Source: REEB426 sp964551975
GTDB taxonomy: Bacteria; Actinomycetota; Actinomycetes; S36-B12
Reading direction: 5' to 3'
Length of the DNA: 26,561 bases
NCBI GenBank assembly: GCA_964551975.1
Contig: CAZKFI010000032.1
Coordinates: 1-26,561 of the forward strand
This document shows positions 6,630 to 14,265 of the stretch, in pieces. A program made the translations under genes and the position numbers. Position 1 is the first letter of the stretch, and the number at the start of each line of letters is the position of its first letter. The notes under the pieces were generated by a model. It ran no database searches and was not told where the DNA came from. It worked only from the letters and a program-made list of their open reading frames with translations.

Positions 6630-8024
6630 CTACTGGGCCCAGGCTGTTGGCTCTGGGATCTGCGCTGCGGTGTGACGTTGCAGGTCTGTTGCGGCACGAA
6701 GCACGGTGTAGTCGGTATGCGCCGACCCGATCACCTGAATGCCGACGGGTACCGGCCCTTCCATGCACATAGGCACGACAGCGGACGGTACTCCGGCGAG
6801 CGCGATGGCGAAAGCGTGAGCGAAACCCTGCACGTCGTAGGCATCGTCATCCGAGCCGGGCAAACGGTCATGCAGTGGCGCGCTGCCAGCGGCAACCGGA
6901 GCCAATGCAATGTCTACCTCTGCCAGCGAGAGGCGAATTCCTGCACGGAAGTCTGTCAATCGCTGCACCGTCTGAAGGTACTGATCGATATCCATTCGAC
7001 CGCCCTGCAGGGAATCCAAGAGGTTGGCGAATTCCTCAGTATGGCGCCCTTGGGCAGCGGCGAGATTTTCACGGGCACGTCGGCCTCCGTCGGGTGCCAT
7101 GAGAGCGAAAGCGAGTTCAACCGCAGTATCGATCGACCAGGGTTCGATCGTGACGATCTGGGCACCCTGATCCGCAAGCGCATCACGGGCGATCTGCAGG
7201 GCACGCACCGTACCCGGTGAAACACCGCCCAGTGCCGCATTGGGCAGCACACCGACACGGGTGACCGCGGTCTGGTGACGCGGCAGCGGATGTACGAATG
7301 GGTCCCTGGGATCCGGGCCAGCCAGACAGTCAAGAAGCAGGTCAAGGTCTTCAGCGAACCTGCCCATGGGACCGGTGGTGGAGATATCCATCATCCCGGT
7401 GGCCTTCGTCGTCGGCCAGGTACCCCACTCCGAGACGACCCCGGCCGTTGGCCGAAGGCCCGCCGTGCCACAGAAATGGGCCGGTACACGAATTGACGTG
7501 AAGCCATCGGTGCCAAGGCCGAAGGGCGCCCCGCGCACAGCGTGAACGGCCGCCTCTCCCCCGGATGAACCGCCGGGTGAGCGCTGCAGGTCGTAGGGAT
7601 TGCAGGTGCGGCCATGCAGTGCACTGTGGGTTTGCGCCGACCAGGTGTACTCAGGCGTGGCGGTCTTGCAGAGCGGAATGGCACCGGCTGCGCGAAGGCG
7701 GGCAACGGCAGTGGCATCGGCCTCAGCCGTGACATCAGCGCGAGCGTAGGAGCCGGAACGCCATGGCCACCCCGCAACGGCGATCGAGTCCTTGACGGAA
7801 AAGGGTATGCCCAGCAGCGGTTCCGTGGCTCCGCGTTGACGCCGCGCATCTGCCTCGGATGCTGCATTCAATACCTCGGCGCGATCCAGGAACACCACGG
7901 CATTGATCGCATGCGACTGCTCAAGACGATCCAGAAATGTCGTGCAGATCTGCACGCTGGAAACGTCACCGGCGCGCATAGCGTTCAACAGCTCGCGGAC
8001 CGGCATCCGCAGAAGCTCATCCAT
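6630..8024 (-). CDS. Amidase-signature family amidohydrolase
   Basis: 464-residue amidase-signature enzyme (GatA/FAAH-like) that hydrolyses carboxamides using a Ser-Ser-Lys triad. Visible residues are K78 (FSVKDSIAV), the Ser in SPGGSSGG (S153/S154) and the nucleophile S177 in GTDGFTSIRVPAHFCG. The usual GSDxGGSIR is altered to DGFTSIR, so the residues next to the nucleophile differ (Thr176 in place of Gly), which may narrow the substrate pocket. ATG 8024 has AAAGGA 9 nt upstream; a GTG at 8042 is less likely. It overlaps the upstream alpha/beta hydrolase by 8 bp. No GatB or GatC is nearby, so it is catabolic rather than part of tRNA amidation. Substrate unknown. Confidence 0.9.
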   Translation of the reverse strand: MDELLRMPVRELLNAMRAGDVSSVQICTTFLDRLEQSHAINAVVFLDRAEVLNAASEADARRQRGATEPLLGIPFSVKDSIAVAGWPWRSGSYARADVTAEADATAVARLRAAGAIPLCKTATPEYTWSAQTHSALHGRTCNPYDLQRSPGGSSGGEAAVHAVRGAPFGLGTDGFTSIRVPAHFCGTAGLRPTAGVVSEWGTWPTTKATGMMDISTTGPMGRFAEDLDLLLDCLAGPDPRDPFVHPLPRHQTAVTRVGVLPNAALGGVSPGTVRALQIARDALADQGAQIVTIEPWSIDTAVELAFALMAPDGGRRARENLAAAQGRHTEEFANLLDSLQGGRMDIDQYLQTVQRLTDFRAGIRLSLAEVDIALAPVAAGSAPLHDRLPGSDDDAYDVQGFAHAFAIALAGVPSAVVPMCMEGPVPVGIQVIGSAHTDYTVLRAATDLQRHTAAQIPEPTAWAQ

Positions 8025-8853
8025 GCTCGGATCCTTTCTCACACGCGAATGCTCTCAACACGCGGCAGAATTCCGCAGGTTCTTCCAGTGGCGCGCAGTG
8101 ACCTGAGTTCGTGAACTGAAAACTCCGCCCTTGGGGTGCTTCCGCCGCAATCCACTCAGCGAGTTCCCATGGCCAGTACGGATCTCGGCTGCTGTAGGCA
8201 GCCAGTACCGGAATGCGAAGGTTCTTGATGGTGGATCGGTGATCAACCCTGGCCTGGGCTCGAACTAGAGCCAGCGCACAGGGCAGTGGTGTCTGCCAGG
8301 CGACGAACTCCAGTAACGGCGCGATGGCCGCATTCTGTGGCAGGAGGGAGTCTTGCAGAAACGCTCGCTGGTCCGCTGGCCAGGAATCCTCCATCCCTTC
8401 CACATAAGGAGCTAATTCCGCTTCATCAAGCGCCCAGGGAAACCCGTCTGCCTTGGTCAGGCGAATCGGACCGTTCACCAGCATGAGGCGATCGATTCGT
8501 GGGTGCGGTGTCCTCAGTAACGACAAGGCGGTGGTGCAACCCATCGACCAACCAACCAAGGTGGCACTTCGCGCATCGAGTTGCTCAAGGACCTGGTCTA
8601 GGTCGCTGGCCAACTGGTCAAAGGTGAGGTCAGGTAGTTCTGCCAGGCACTTGGAGGACTCTCCCATTCCGCGCTGGTCGTACGCGATCACGCGATGGTC
8701 TTTGCCCAATCGGTGGATCACCTGATCAAAGAGCCGGTGAGATTGCTTCCAACCGTGGACCAGCACAATCGTGGGTCCGCTGCCCTGCGAGTCTGCGATG
8801 CGCAGCCGCGCACCATCGTCCAGCGTCAGAAAGTCATCACGAACAATCATCAT
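8017..8853 (-). CDS. Alpha/beta-fold hydrolase (enol-lactonase/esterase-like)
   Basis: 278-residue single-domain alpha/beta hydrolase with a complete triad: nucleophile S103 in GWSMG, acid D224 (SSRDPYWP) and H252 (SGHCAP). The oxyanion segment is LVHGWKQS and the DQRGMGES turn is canonical. No signal peptide. It is directly downstream (17 bp) of a carboxymuconolactone-decarboxylase-like gene. In protocatechuate degradation the enol-lactonase PcaD sits next to, or is fused with (PcaL), the decarboxylase PcaC, so this pair mirrors that arrangement. The rest of the pca pathway is absent from the window, so a related lactone or ester hydrolysis is more likely than true PcaD. It overlaps the amidase by 8 bp. 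Confidence 0.88.
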   Translation of the reverse strand: MMIVRDDFLTLDDGARLRIADSQGSGPTIVLVHGWKQSHRLFDQVIHRLGKDHRVIAYDQRGMGESSKCLAELPDLTFDQLASDLDQVLEQLDARSATLVGWSMGCTTALSLLRTPHPRIDRLMLVNGPIRLTKADGFPWALDEAELAPYVEGMEDSWPADQRAFLQDSLLPQNAAIAPLLEFVAWQTPLPCALALVRAQARVDHRSTIKNLRIPVLAAYSSRDPYWPWELAEWIAAEAPQGRSFQFTNSGHCAPLEEPAEFCRVLRAFACEKGSEHG

Positions 8854-8870
8854 CGGACCAGGCTCGGGCG

Positions 8871-9293
8871 CTACTTCGTCTGCTCATCGGGCAAACTTCC
8901 CGGCTCGTCCGCGATCACGGTCGCCAAGATCTCCAGAGCCACCGATGCCCGCGCGAAGCCTGCATAGTTGGCCACCATGAGCAGCGTCGCCCGCAATTCG
9001 TCAACCGTTGCCCCGTGAGCAATCGCCCATCGAAAGTGACCTGCGAGGCGCGATTCGACACCACCAAGGGCAGCCAAGATCGCGACCACGATGAGGCTTC
9101 GTTCACGTAGATCCAGGGGTTGCGCATTCCAGGCGGCTCCCCCGGTCGCACGAAATGCTTCCTCGGCAAACTCCGCACCAAACGTGGAGATGAACTGTTG
9201 CTCGACTTCCAGCTCCGAAGTGCCGAATTGATCGGCGTAGCGACGAATGCCCGTTAGGCGCCTTTCGGTGTCACCTGGATCGGGACTACTCAT
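8871..9293 (-). CDS. Carboxymuconolactone decarboxylase (CMD)-family protein
   Basis: 140-residue CMD-family protein. The conserved core is LRERSLIVVAILAALGG followed by RLAGHFRWAIAHGATVDELRATLLMVANYAGFARA (about 62-116), with the family Glu and His. There are no cysteines at all, so it is not the AhpD peroxidase type with a CxxC; it belongs with PcaC-like decarboxylases or lactone-converting relatives. It lies 12 bp after the ABC permease gene and 17 bp before the alpha/beta hydrolase on the same strand, so it is part of the same operon. It may decarboxylate or isomerise a lactone or cyclic intermediate; the exact reaction is not readable from sequence. Confidence 0.85.
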   Translation of the reverse strand: MSSPDPGDTERRLTGIRRYADQFGTSELEVEQQFISTFGAEFAEEAFRATGGAAWNAQPLDLRERSLIVVAILAALGGVESRLAGHFRWAIAHGATVDELRATLLMVANYAGFARASVALEILATVIADEPGSLPDEQTK

Positions 9294-9305
9294 GCCAACT
9301 GCCGT

Positions 9306-10283
9306 TCAGGAGCCAGTGACGACTGCGGGTCGTCGTCGCTTGATGCCGGCGAGCCCCTTTCGCTGCGCGAAGTCCAGGGCGATTGCGCCGATCAGGATGA
9401 TGCCGGTGATGATCTGCTGCCAGTAGCTCTCGATTCCTGCAACCGAGAGACCGTTCTGCAGAACTCCGAGGAACAGCACACCCACCGCGGTGCCCGTGAC
9501 CCCTCCGACTCCACCACTAAAGCTGGTACCGCCGAGGAGGACGGCTGCCGCTGCGCTGAACACGAGGTTTTCACCCACCTGCGGGCTTGCCGCACCAATT
9601 CGCGCGTCTTGGAGCACGGCCGCTATCGCTGCGAAGCCACCAGAGAGTGCGTAGACGATGATGATCGTGCGCGAGGTGCGGATACCAGACAGACGCGCGG
9701 CGTCCACGTTGCCGCCGACCGCGTAGACATCGCGCCCGAAGAAGGTGAACTTCTGGACATAGAGCATGACGCCGTAGGTAATGAGCATGACCCAGACAGG
9801 ATTGGGAATGCCCAGGGTGGAGCCGAAGGCCAAGCTATCCAGGAATGGGGAGATGACCTGCTCAGTCTTGCTCTGTGACCAGTAGTTGGTGAGACCTCGG
9901 AACAGGATGAGCGACCCGAGAGTGACCACCAGGAAGGACAAACCAAATCGTCCGATGAGGACACCGTTGACTAGGCCACCGAGGATCAGCCCCATTGCGA
10001 CGGTAGCCAGGATGGCGAGGCCGATCGGCAGGCTTGCTTGGTTGACGAACCACCCCAAGCCGATGCCGCACAGTGCAAGCATGGAGCCGATAGACAGATC
10101 AAAGCCTCCAGCCAGCATGACGAACGTGAGCCCCATCGAAGCAACCCACAGGATTGAGGAGGCCGTGAGGATCGCGCTGATGTTCGCCGTAGACAGGAAG
10201 GTTTCCTGAGTCAGCGAGAAGAAAATGAACATCGCAACCAGTACGACGAGGACGACGAAGAACCTTTGGCGGAACAGCGACAT
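9306..10283 (-). CDS. CUT2 (ribose-type) ABC transporter permease
   Basis: 325-residue, strongly hydrophobic permease with about 8-10 membrane segments. Family landmarks are FVMLAGGFDLSIGSM, VNGVLIGRFGLSFLVVTLGSL, the cytoplasmic coupling segment GRDVYAVGGNVDAARLSGI, and VLLGGTSFSGGVGG near the C-terminus. These match RbsC-type permeases of the CUT2 class, which import pentoses, autoinducer-2 and other small polar compounds. ATG 10283 is preceded by GGGAGAG; the longer frame to 10355 runs into the ATPase gene. It lies 13 bp after the ATPase stop. Transport substrate is unknown; the catabolic neighbours suggest it is not simply a sugar. Confidence 0.92.
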   Translation of the reverse strand: MSLFRQRFFVVLVVLVAMFIFFSLTQETFLSTANISAILTASSILWVASMGLTFVMLAGGFDLSIGSMLALCGIGLGWFVNQASLPIGLAILATVAMGLILGGLVNGVLIGRFGLSFLVVTLGSLILFRGLTNYWSQSKTEQVISPFLDSLAFGSTLGIPNPVWVMLITYGVMLYVQKFTFFGRDVYAVGGNVDAARLSGIRTSRTIIIVYALSGGFAAIAAVLQDARIGAASPQVGENLVFSAAAAVLLGGTSFSGGVGGVTGTAVGVLFLGVLQNGLSVAGIESYWQQIITGIILIGAIALDFAQRKGLAGIKRRRPAVVTGS

Positions 10284-10296
10284 CTGCACTCTCTCC

Positions 10297-11817
10297 CTAA
10301 CTCGCCTGGCCCATGGCGTATCGCAATACGGTTTCTTCATCTGCCTCATCGGCAAGCAATGTGCCGGCCACGCGACCGCGATGCATCACCACAATGCGAT
10401 CACAGAGCGTCAGTAGCTCGGGGACCTCGGAGGAGCTGATGAGGATGCTCATACCGGCATCACGTTGGGCGAGCAGAATGCGATAGATCTCCGCTTTCGC
10501 GCCGACATCAACTCCGCGAGTCGGTTCATCGAGAACCAGAATCTCCGGCTCTGTGCCCACCCACTTGGAGAGGAGCACCTTCTGCTGGTTCCCACCGCTG
10601 AGTCGCACGACTGGCGTTGACAGTGATTCAGTGACGATGCCGAATTGCTCAACGCACTGCTTGACGAATCGCACTGCCTTAGGCGGACGCGGCTGCCGCA
10701 GGCGACCAGCCAGGGATGTGCTGGCCATGACCGCGTTTTCCAGCACGCTCATATCCAGGACGAGACCATTGACCTTTCGATCCCCGGGGACGAAGGCCAC
10801 GCGCTGCCGCATCGCTCGCCGGGGATCCTTGATGCGCACCGGTGTTCCGTGCACCAGGACCTCGCCGTCGTAGTCGGGGTGGATGCCGAAGAGGGTTTCC
10901 ACGACCTCTGAATGCCCAGCACCAACCAACCCCGCGATTCCCAGGATTTCTCCCTTACCCAGGGTGAGCGAAACCTCCTGGCACCGTCGCTCGACTCCGA
11001 GGGCGCGGATCTCCAAAATTGGTTCGCTCTCGCCCGCAGCATGGGATAAGGACTGGAAGGCGCTCAACTCACGACCGAGCATGTCCGCGACAACTCGATC
11101 CGGGGAAAACTCCGAAATTACTCCGCTGGAGACGAGGTGCCCGTCCCGCAGGATCGTCAGTCGGTCGCAGATCTCAAATACCTCAGGCATACGGTGCGAG
11201 ATGAAGACGATCGCGACACCCTGTTCGCGTAGGCCGCGCACAGCCTTAAATAGGGCTTCCACCTCGTGGGTAGAGAGCGAACTGGTCGGCTCATCCAAGA
11301 CCAGCACCTTCATGTCCGTGGTCAACGACCGGGCGATCTCAACCAATTGCGCCTGTCCGGGTGGCAAGTCTGACACCAAGGCATCCACGGTGGCGGGGCA
11401 ATCGACTCGATCCAGGACCTCCCGAGCCCGCTGGCGAGTACTACGCCAGTCAATGCCCCACGGCTTGCGTGACTTGCCATGTCCGAGCAGGACGTTTTCC
11501 GCGACGGTCAACTGCGGCACCAGGGTGCGCTCCTGGGTCACGGTGGCGATGCCGGCACGCAGGGCCTCACCGGGGTTCTTGAACTCCACCGCAGAATCTG
11601 CCAGGGACACAGTTCCCTCATCGCGCGTTACCTGGCCGGAGAGGATCTTCAACAGGGTGGACTTGCCCGAGCCGTTCTCACCACATAGGCCGTGTACTTC
11701 ACCGGGATAGAGCGCGATAGAGACGTTGTCGAGTGCTTGAACTCCGCCGTAGGCCTTGGAGATTCCTACAGCCTGGAGAACGGGCTCGACCGAGCCCGCG
11801 CCGGAGTCCTGGTGCAT
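10297..11817 (-). CDS. CUT2 (ribose-type) ABC transporter ATP-binding protein, two ABC domains
   Basis: 506 residues with tandem ATPase domains as in RbsA/MglA. The first domain has Walker A GENGSGKST and Walker B VLVLDEPTSSL; its signature reads LPPGQAQ rather than LSxGQ. The second domain has a degenerate Walker A (GLVGAGHSE), a good signature LSGGNQQK, and Walker B ILVLDEPTRGVDVG. One degenerate site is normal in this class. Start choice: AAGGGAG lies 5 nt before ATG 11817; a GTG at 11820 is adjacent but too close to the ribosome-binding site. It lies between the binding-protein gene and the permease gene on the same strand. Confidence 0.92.
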   Translation of the reverse strand: MHQDSGAGSVEPVLQAVGISKAYGGVQALDNVSIALYPGEVHGLCGENGSGKSTLLKILSGQVTRDEGTVSLADSAVEFKNPGEALRAGIATVTQERTLVPQLTVAENVLLGHGKSRKPWGIDWRSTRQRAREVLDRVDCPATVDALVSDLPPGQAQLVEIARSLTTDMKVLVLDEPTSSLSTHEVEALFKAVRGLREQGVAIVFISHRMPEVFEICDRLTILRDGHLVSSGVISEFSPDRVVADMLGRELSAFQSLSHAAGESEPILEIRALGVERRCQEVSLTLGKGEILGIAGLVGAGHSEVVETLFGIHPDYDGEVLVHGTPVRIKDPRRAMRQRVAFVPGDRKVNGLVLDMSVLENAVMASTSLAGRLRQPRPPKAVRFVKQCVEQFGIVTESLSTPVVRLSGGNQQKVLLSKWVGTEPEILVLDEPTRGVDVGAKAEIYRILLAQRDAGMSILISSSEVPELLTLCDRIVVMHRGRVAGTLLADEADEETVLRYAMGQAS

Positions 11818-11911
11818 CACTGCTCCCTTCGACTCCGATCGCGGGCTCGGTCGCCCATGTCGCTGACTCAGTATTGCGGCCAGCGCTTGCCTGTACCCCC
11901 GAATGACTGGA

Positions 11912-13003
11912 CTAGCCGCCCATCGCCGCCAATTGGTCTGCCCAGGTGGTAGCTGAGCCGACGTTCTCGGAGGTGATCAGCTTGGGATCCCCGGCCTTGA
12001 CGGTCTTGGGGACCTCGTTGCCCTGCTTCACGTTGTACAGACCCCAGGCGGCGTACTGACCGATGCTGGGCGCATCCAGCTGAATCGTGTAGTTGATTCG
12101 GCCACCAGCCACGGCCTCCAGGCCATCGGAGCCACCATTTTGGCCGCCGAATGCCAGGCCGTCCTTGCCCTGTGAGCGAGCTGCTGCATTCGCCCCAACG
12201 GCCGACGGATCGTTGTAGGCGATCACACCTGCCAGATCGGGGTAGTTTGCGAGCAATTCGGTTCCGGCGATCTCGCCACCGGCGATGTCATCGCTTGGGT
12301 TGGATGCGTTGCCGGCCACGGTCAAGCCGAAGGCGGTCGCCCACTTCTTGGCCTGCTCGATGGAGAAGACGATCGAGGGCACGGCGATGGCGAAATCGAT
12401 CGTGCCGATCGATGCACCTTCACCCACCAGTGATGCCATCTGACCGGCGCCCAGGAACGCAGCTTCGTCACGCCGCTGCAGGATCTGGCTGTTGTAGTCA
12501 CCGATCTCATCACTGGTGAAGTTCTCGTCGATGCTGATCAATGCGATGCCGGCTTCCTTGGCCTTGGCCAAAGACGGCTTCATGGCATTGGGATCCAGAG
12601 CGAAGACGAAGATGCCGTCAACACCCTGGGCAATCAGCTGGTCCAGCTGGCTGACCTGGTCGTCAACACTGCCTTTGCCATCGAGCTCGATGAACGTTCC
12701 ACCCAATTCCTCTGTTGCAAGCTTCATGGACTTGCCCAGCGTGTCGAGGAATTCATTGCCGCCAACCGGGTTCAGGTAGGCAAGCTGGAGTTCACCGGGC
12801 TCGGGCTTCTCGTACCCGACCGGAATGTTGGTCTCAAGCGATTCAAAGACGACCTCTGTGGCCGCAGGCGCACTCGCGCTGGCCGCGGGCGCACTCTCGG
12901 CCGGAGCGGCCGACGACGCCGTCGTCGTGCTGGAACTGCTGCAGGCAGCGGCAAGTAGTGCCACCGCGGCCAAACCGGCTCCGAGCACCAGTCTGTTCTT
13001 CAT
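11912..13003 (-). CDS. CUT2-type ABC transporter substrate-binding lipoprotein
   Basis: 363-residue exported binding protein. The signal peptide ends in a lipobox (LLAAAC, Cys21 lipidated), followed by an Ala/Ser/Thr-rich linker (about 22-48) typical of actinobacterial lipoproteins. The periplasmic-binding-protein-1-like domain then shows LAYLNPVGGNEFLDTL, QLIAQGVDGIFVFALDP, IALISIDENF and VIAYNDPSAVGANAAARS. The fold is that of RbsB relatives. It is the most useful gene for working out what the importer carries. The start has GAGAGGA 6 nt upstream. It is 94 bp upstream of the ATPase gene and 120 bp downstream of the MDR gene, so it may have its own promoter. Confidence 0.92.
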   Translation of the reverse strand: MKNRLVLGAGLAAVALLAAACSSSSTTTASSAAPAESAPAASASAPAATEVVFESLETNIPVGYEKPEPGELQLAYLNPVGGNEFLDTLGKSMKLATEELGGTFIELDGKGSVDDQVSQLDQLIAQGVDGIFVFALDPNAMKPSLAKAKEAGIALISIDENFTSDEIGDYNSQILQRRDEAAFLGAGQMASLVGEGASIGTIDFAIAVPSIVFSIEQAKKWATAFGLTVAGNASNPSDDIAGGEIAGTELLANYPDLAGVIAYNDPSAVGANAAARSQGKDGLAFGGQNGGSDGLEAVAGGRINYTIQLDAPSIGQYAAWGLYNVKQGNEVPKTVKAGDPKLITSENVGSATTWADQLAAMGG

Positions 13004-13063
13004 CCGTTGTCCTCTCGATCGTTCGGACCCATGGCAGGTAACCGCGGGACCCAGGCGATGCCA

Positions 13064-13091
13064 TGTATAGCCGCGCTACGAGGGGCCAACC
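13064..13091 (-). promoter_or_regulatory. Candidate promoter of the transporter/hydrolase operon
   Basis: In the 120-bp spacer between the MDR gene and the binding-protein gene, the minus strand carries TATACA (13069-13064) as a -10 candidate. GGTTGG (13091-13086) lies 16 nt upstream of it as a weak -35 candidate. The position, 61 bp before the binding-protein start, is sensible, but the -35 match is poor. Confidence 0.3.
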
Positions 13092-13123
13092 GCTTGCTCG
13101 TTCCACTCACCGGACTCAAGGCA

Positions 13124-14080
13124 TTACGGGACGATAACGGCGCGCCCTCCGACAACTCCCCCGCGCACGTCCTGCATCACTTGGGCGATAGCGCCAAAGG
13201 AATTGACCTCGACGGGTAGCACGAGCGCACCCGCAATGAGATCTGCGGCCAGGCCAGGAGCCAACTGCCGAGCCAACTCTTCATGAGCAATCCCGTTGAT
13301 CGGGATGAGTTGAACATTTGCCACCAGCCAGGCTGGCAGGTTCAACTGAGTCTGGATTCCTGCCGCGTAGCCCACCAGGGCATAGCGACCACCAGAGCGC
13401 ACCAGATTGATGCGGCTGCCCATGCCAGGGCCACCCACGGTGTCGATGACGCCATCCAGGCCGTCCAGTCCAGGGCCATCATTGAGTGCTTGCTGGGATT
13501 CCTCTCCGGCGGGCACCACCAGGACCGAGTCACCGAAATTCCCCAGCCGTTCCGGTGATCGGGTCGATGCGATCACCCGATGGCCCGCCCGAACAGCGAG
13601 TTGTACCGCCAGGGCTCCCACCGCACCGCCTGCGCCTGTGATGAGGATTCGGGCCTGCGGTCGCACGGCGACCTGGGCCAGTGCAATTGCCGCGGTCGTG
13701 GCCGGCACGAAATAGCTTGCAGCCACAGGAAAACTCATACCGGCCGGCAGTTCGGCTAAAGCCGCCGCAGGCGCGCTGACAAGGTCAGCCCAGCCGCCAT
13801 TGCGCACTACGCCCAGTCCCGCACCACGAACCACAACCGGGGAGCCCGGCGGAAATGCTGCGTCAGCGGGGGCCTGCTCCACCACCCCGGCGGCCTCAAC
13901 TCCGGGAATGAAGGGAAGTGTGGGCAGCACCGGGAATGAACCCGAGGCAACATCGATATCCAAGTGCCCAACCGCCGCAGCCTTGATGCGCACGAGATAC
14001 TCCCCCGGCATCACCTCAGGCTCGGCCACCTCGCGCACCTGCGGAGTCGCTCCCCATGCATCGACAACGATGGCTTGCAT
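13124..14080 (-). CDS. Zinc-independent MDR-family oxidoreductase (quinone-reductase-like)
   Basis: 318-residue medium-chain dehydrogenase/reductase. The GroES-like N-terminal half has PFIPGVEAAGVVEQAP; the Rossmann half has the NADP(H) loop ITGAGGAVGALAVQLA (about 148-163) and IDTVGG. The structural-zinc cysteine cluster and the catalytic Cys/His of alcohol dehydrogenases are missing, which fits NADPH:quinone reductase or enoyl reductase relatives. ATG 14080 follows the ribosome-binding site GTGAGG at a 7-nt spacing; the frame extends to 14101 without support. It is the first gene of the minus-strand set, 120 bp before the binding protein, and diverges from the alpha/beta hydrolase at 14266. 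Likely role is reduction of an alkene or quinone-like intermediate. Confidence 0.88.
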   Translation of the reverse strand: MQAIVVDAWGATPQVREVAEPEVMPGEYLVRIKAAAVGHLDIDVASGSFPVLPTLPFIPGVEAAGVVEQAPADAAFPPGSPVVVRGAGLGVVRNGGWADLVSAPAAALAELPAGMSFPVAASYFVPATTAAIALAQVAVRPQARILITGAGGAVGALAVQLAVRAGHRVIASTRSPERLGNFGDSVLVVPAGEESQQALNDGPGLDGLDGVIDTVGGPGMGSRINLVRSGGRYALVGYAAGIQTQLNLPAWLVANVQLIPINGIAHEELARQLAPGLAADLIAGALVLPVEVNSFGAIAQVMQDVRGGVVGGRAVIVP

Positions 14081-14092
14081 GTCAGACCTCAC

Positions 14093-14140
14093 TTCAGGCA
14101 ATCACTTATCAAGGCAATGACTCCTTCAGGCACCGAGCAC
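14093..14140. repeat. Three imperfect 16-bp tandem units in the divergent promoter region
   Basis: The segment splits into three 16-bp units (14093-14108, 14109-14124, 14125-14140). Each carries AGGCA at the same place (14096, 14112, 14128). Units one and two match at 11 of 16 positions. The array lies between the MDR start and the divergent hydrolase, immediately upstream of the MDR ribosome-binding site, so a multi-copy regulator site is plausible. Confidence 0.45.
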
Positions 14141-14265
14141 TAGCCAGTGTGAGTCTGGTGTCGGTAGCCGCACTCTAGGGTCTGCCGCCAGCGATGGCGG
14201 AAGTTCTCTGGATCATTCGATGGCACATCCGGATGCCACAGGCACTCCCGTGGGATGCTTCGTGC

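Noticed and set aside
8017..9293. True protocatechuate (pcaCD) genes
   Set aside because: No other pca genes are present and the neighbours are an amidase and a CUT2 transporter; only the family resemblance is supported.
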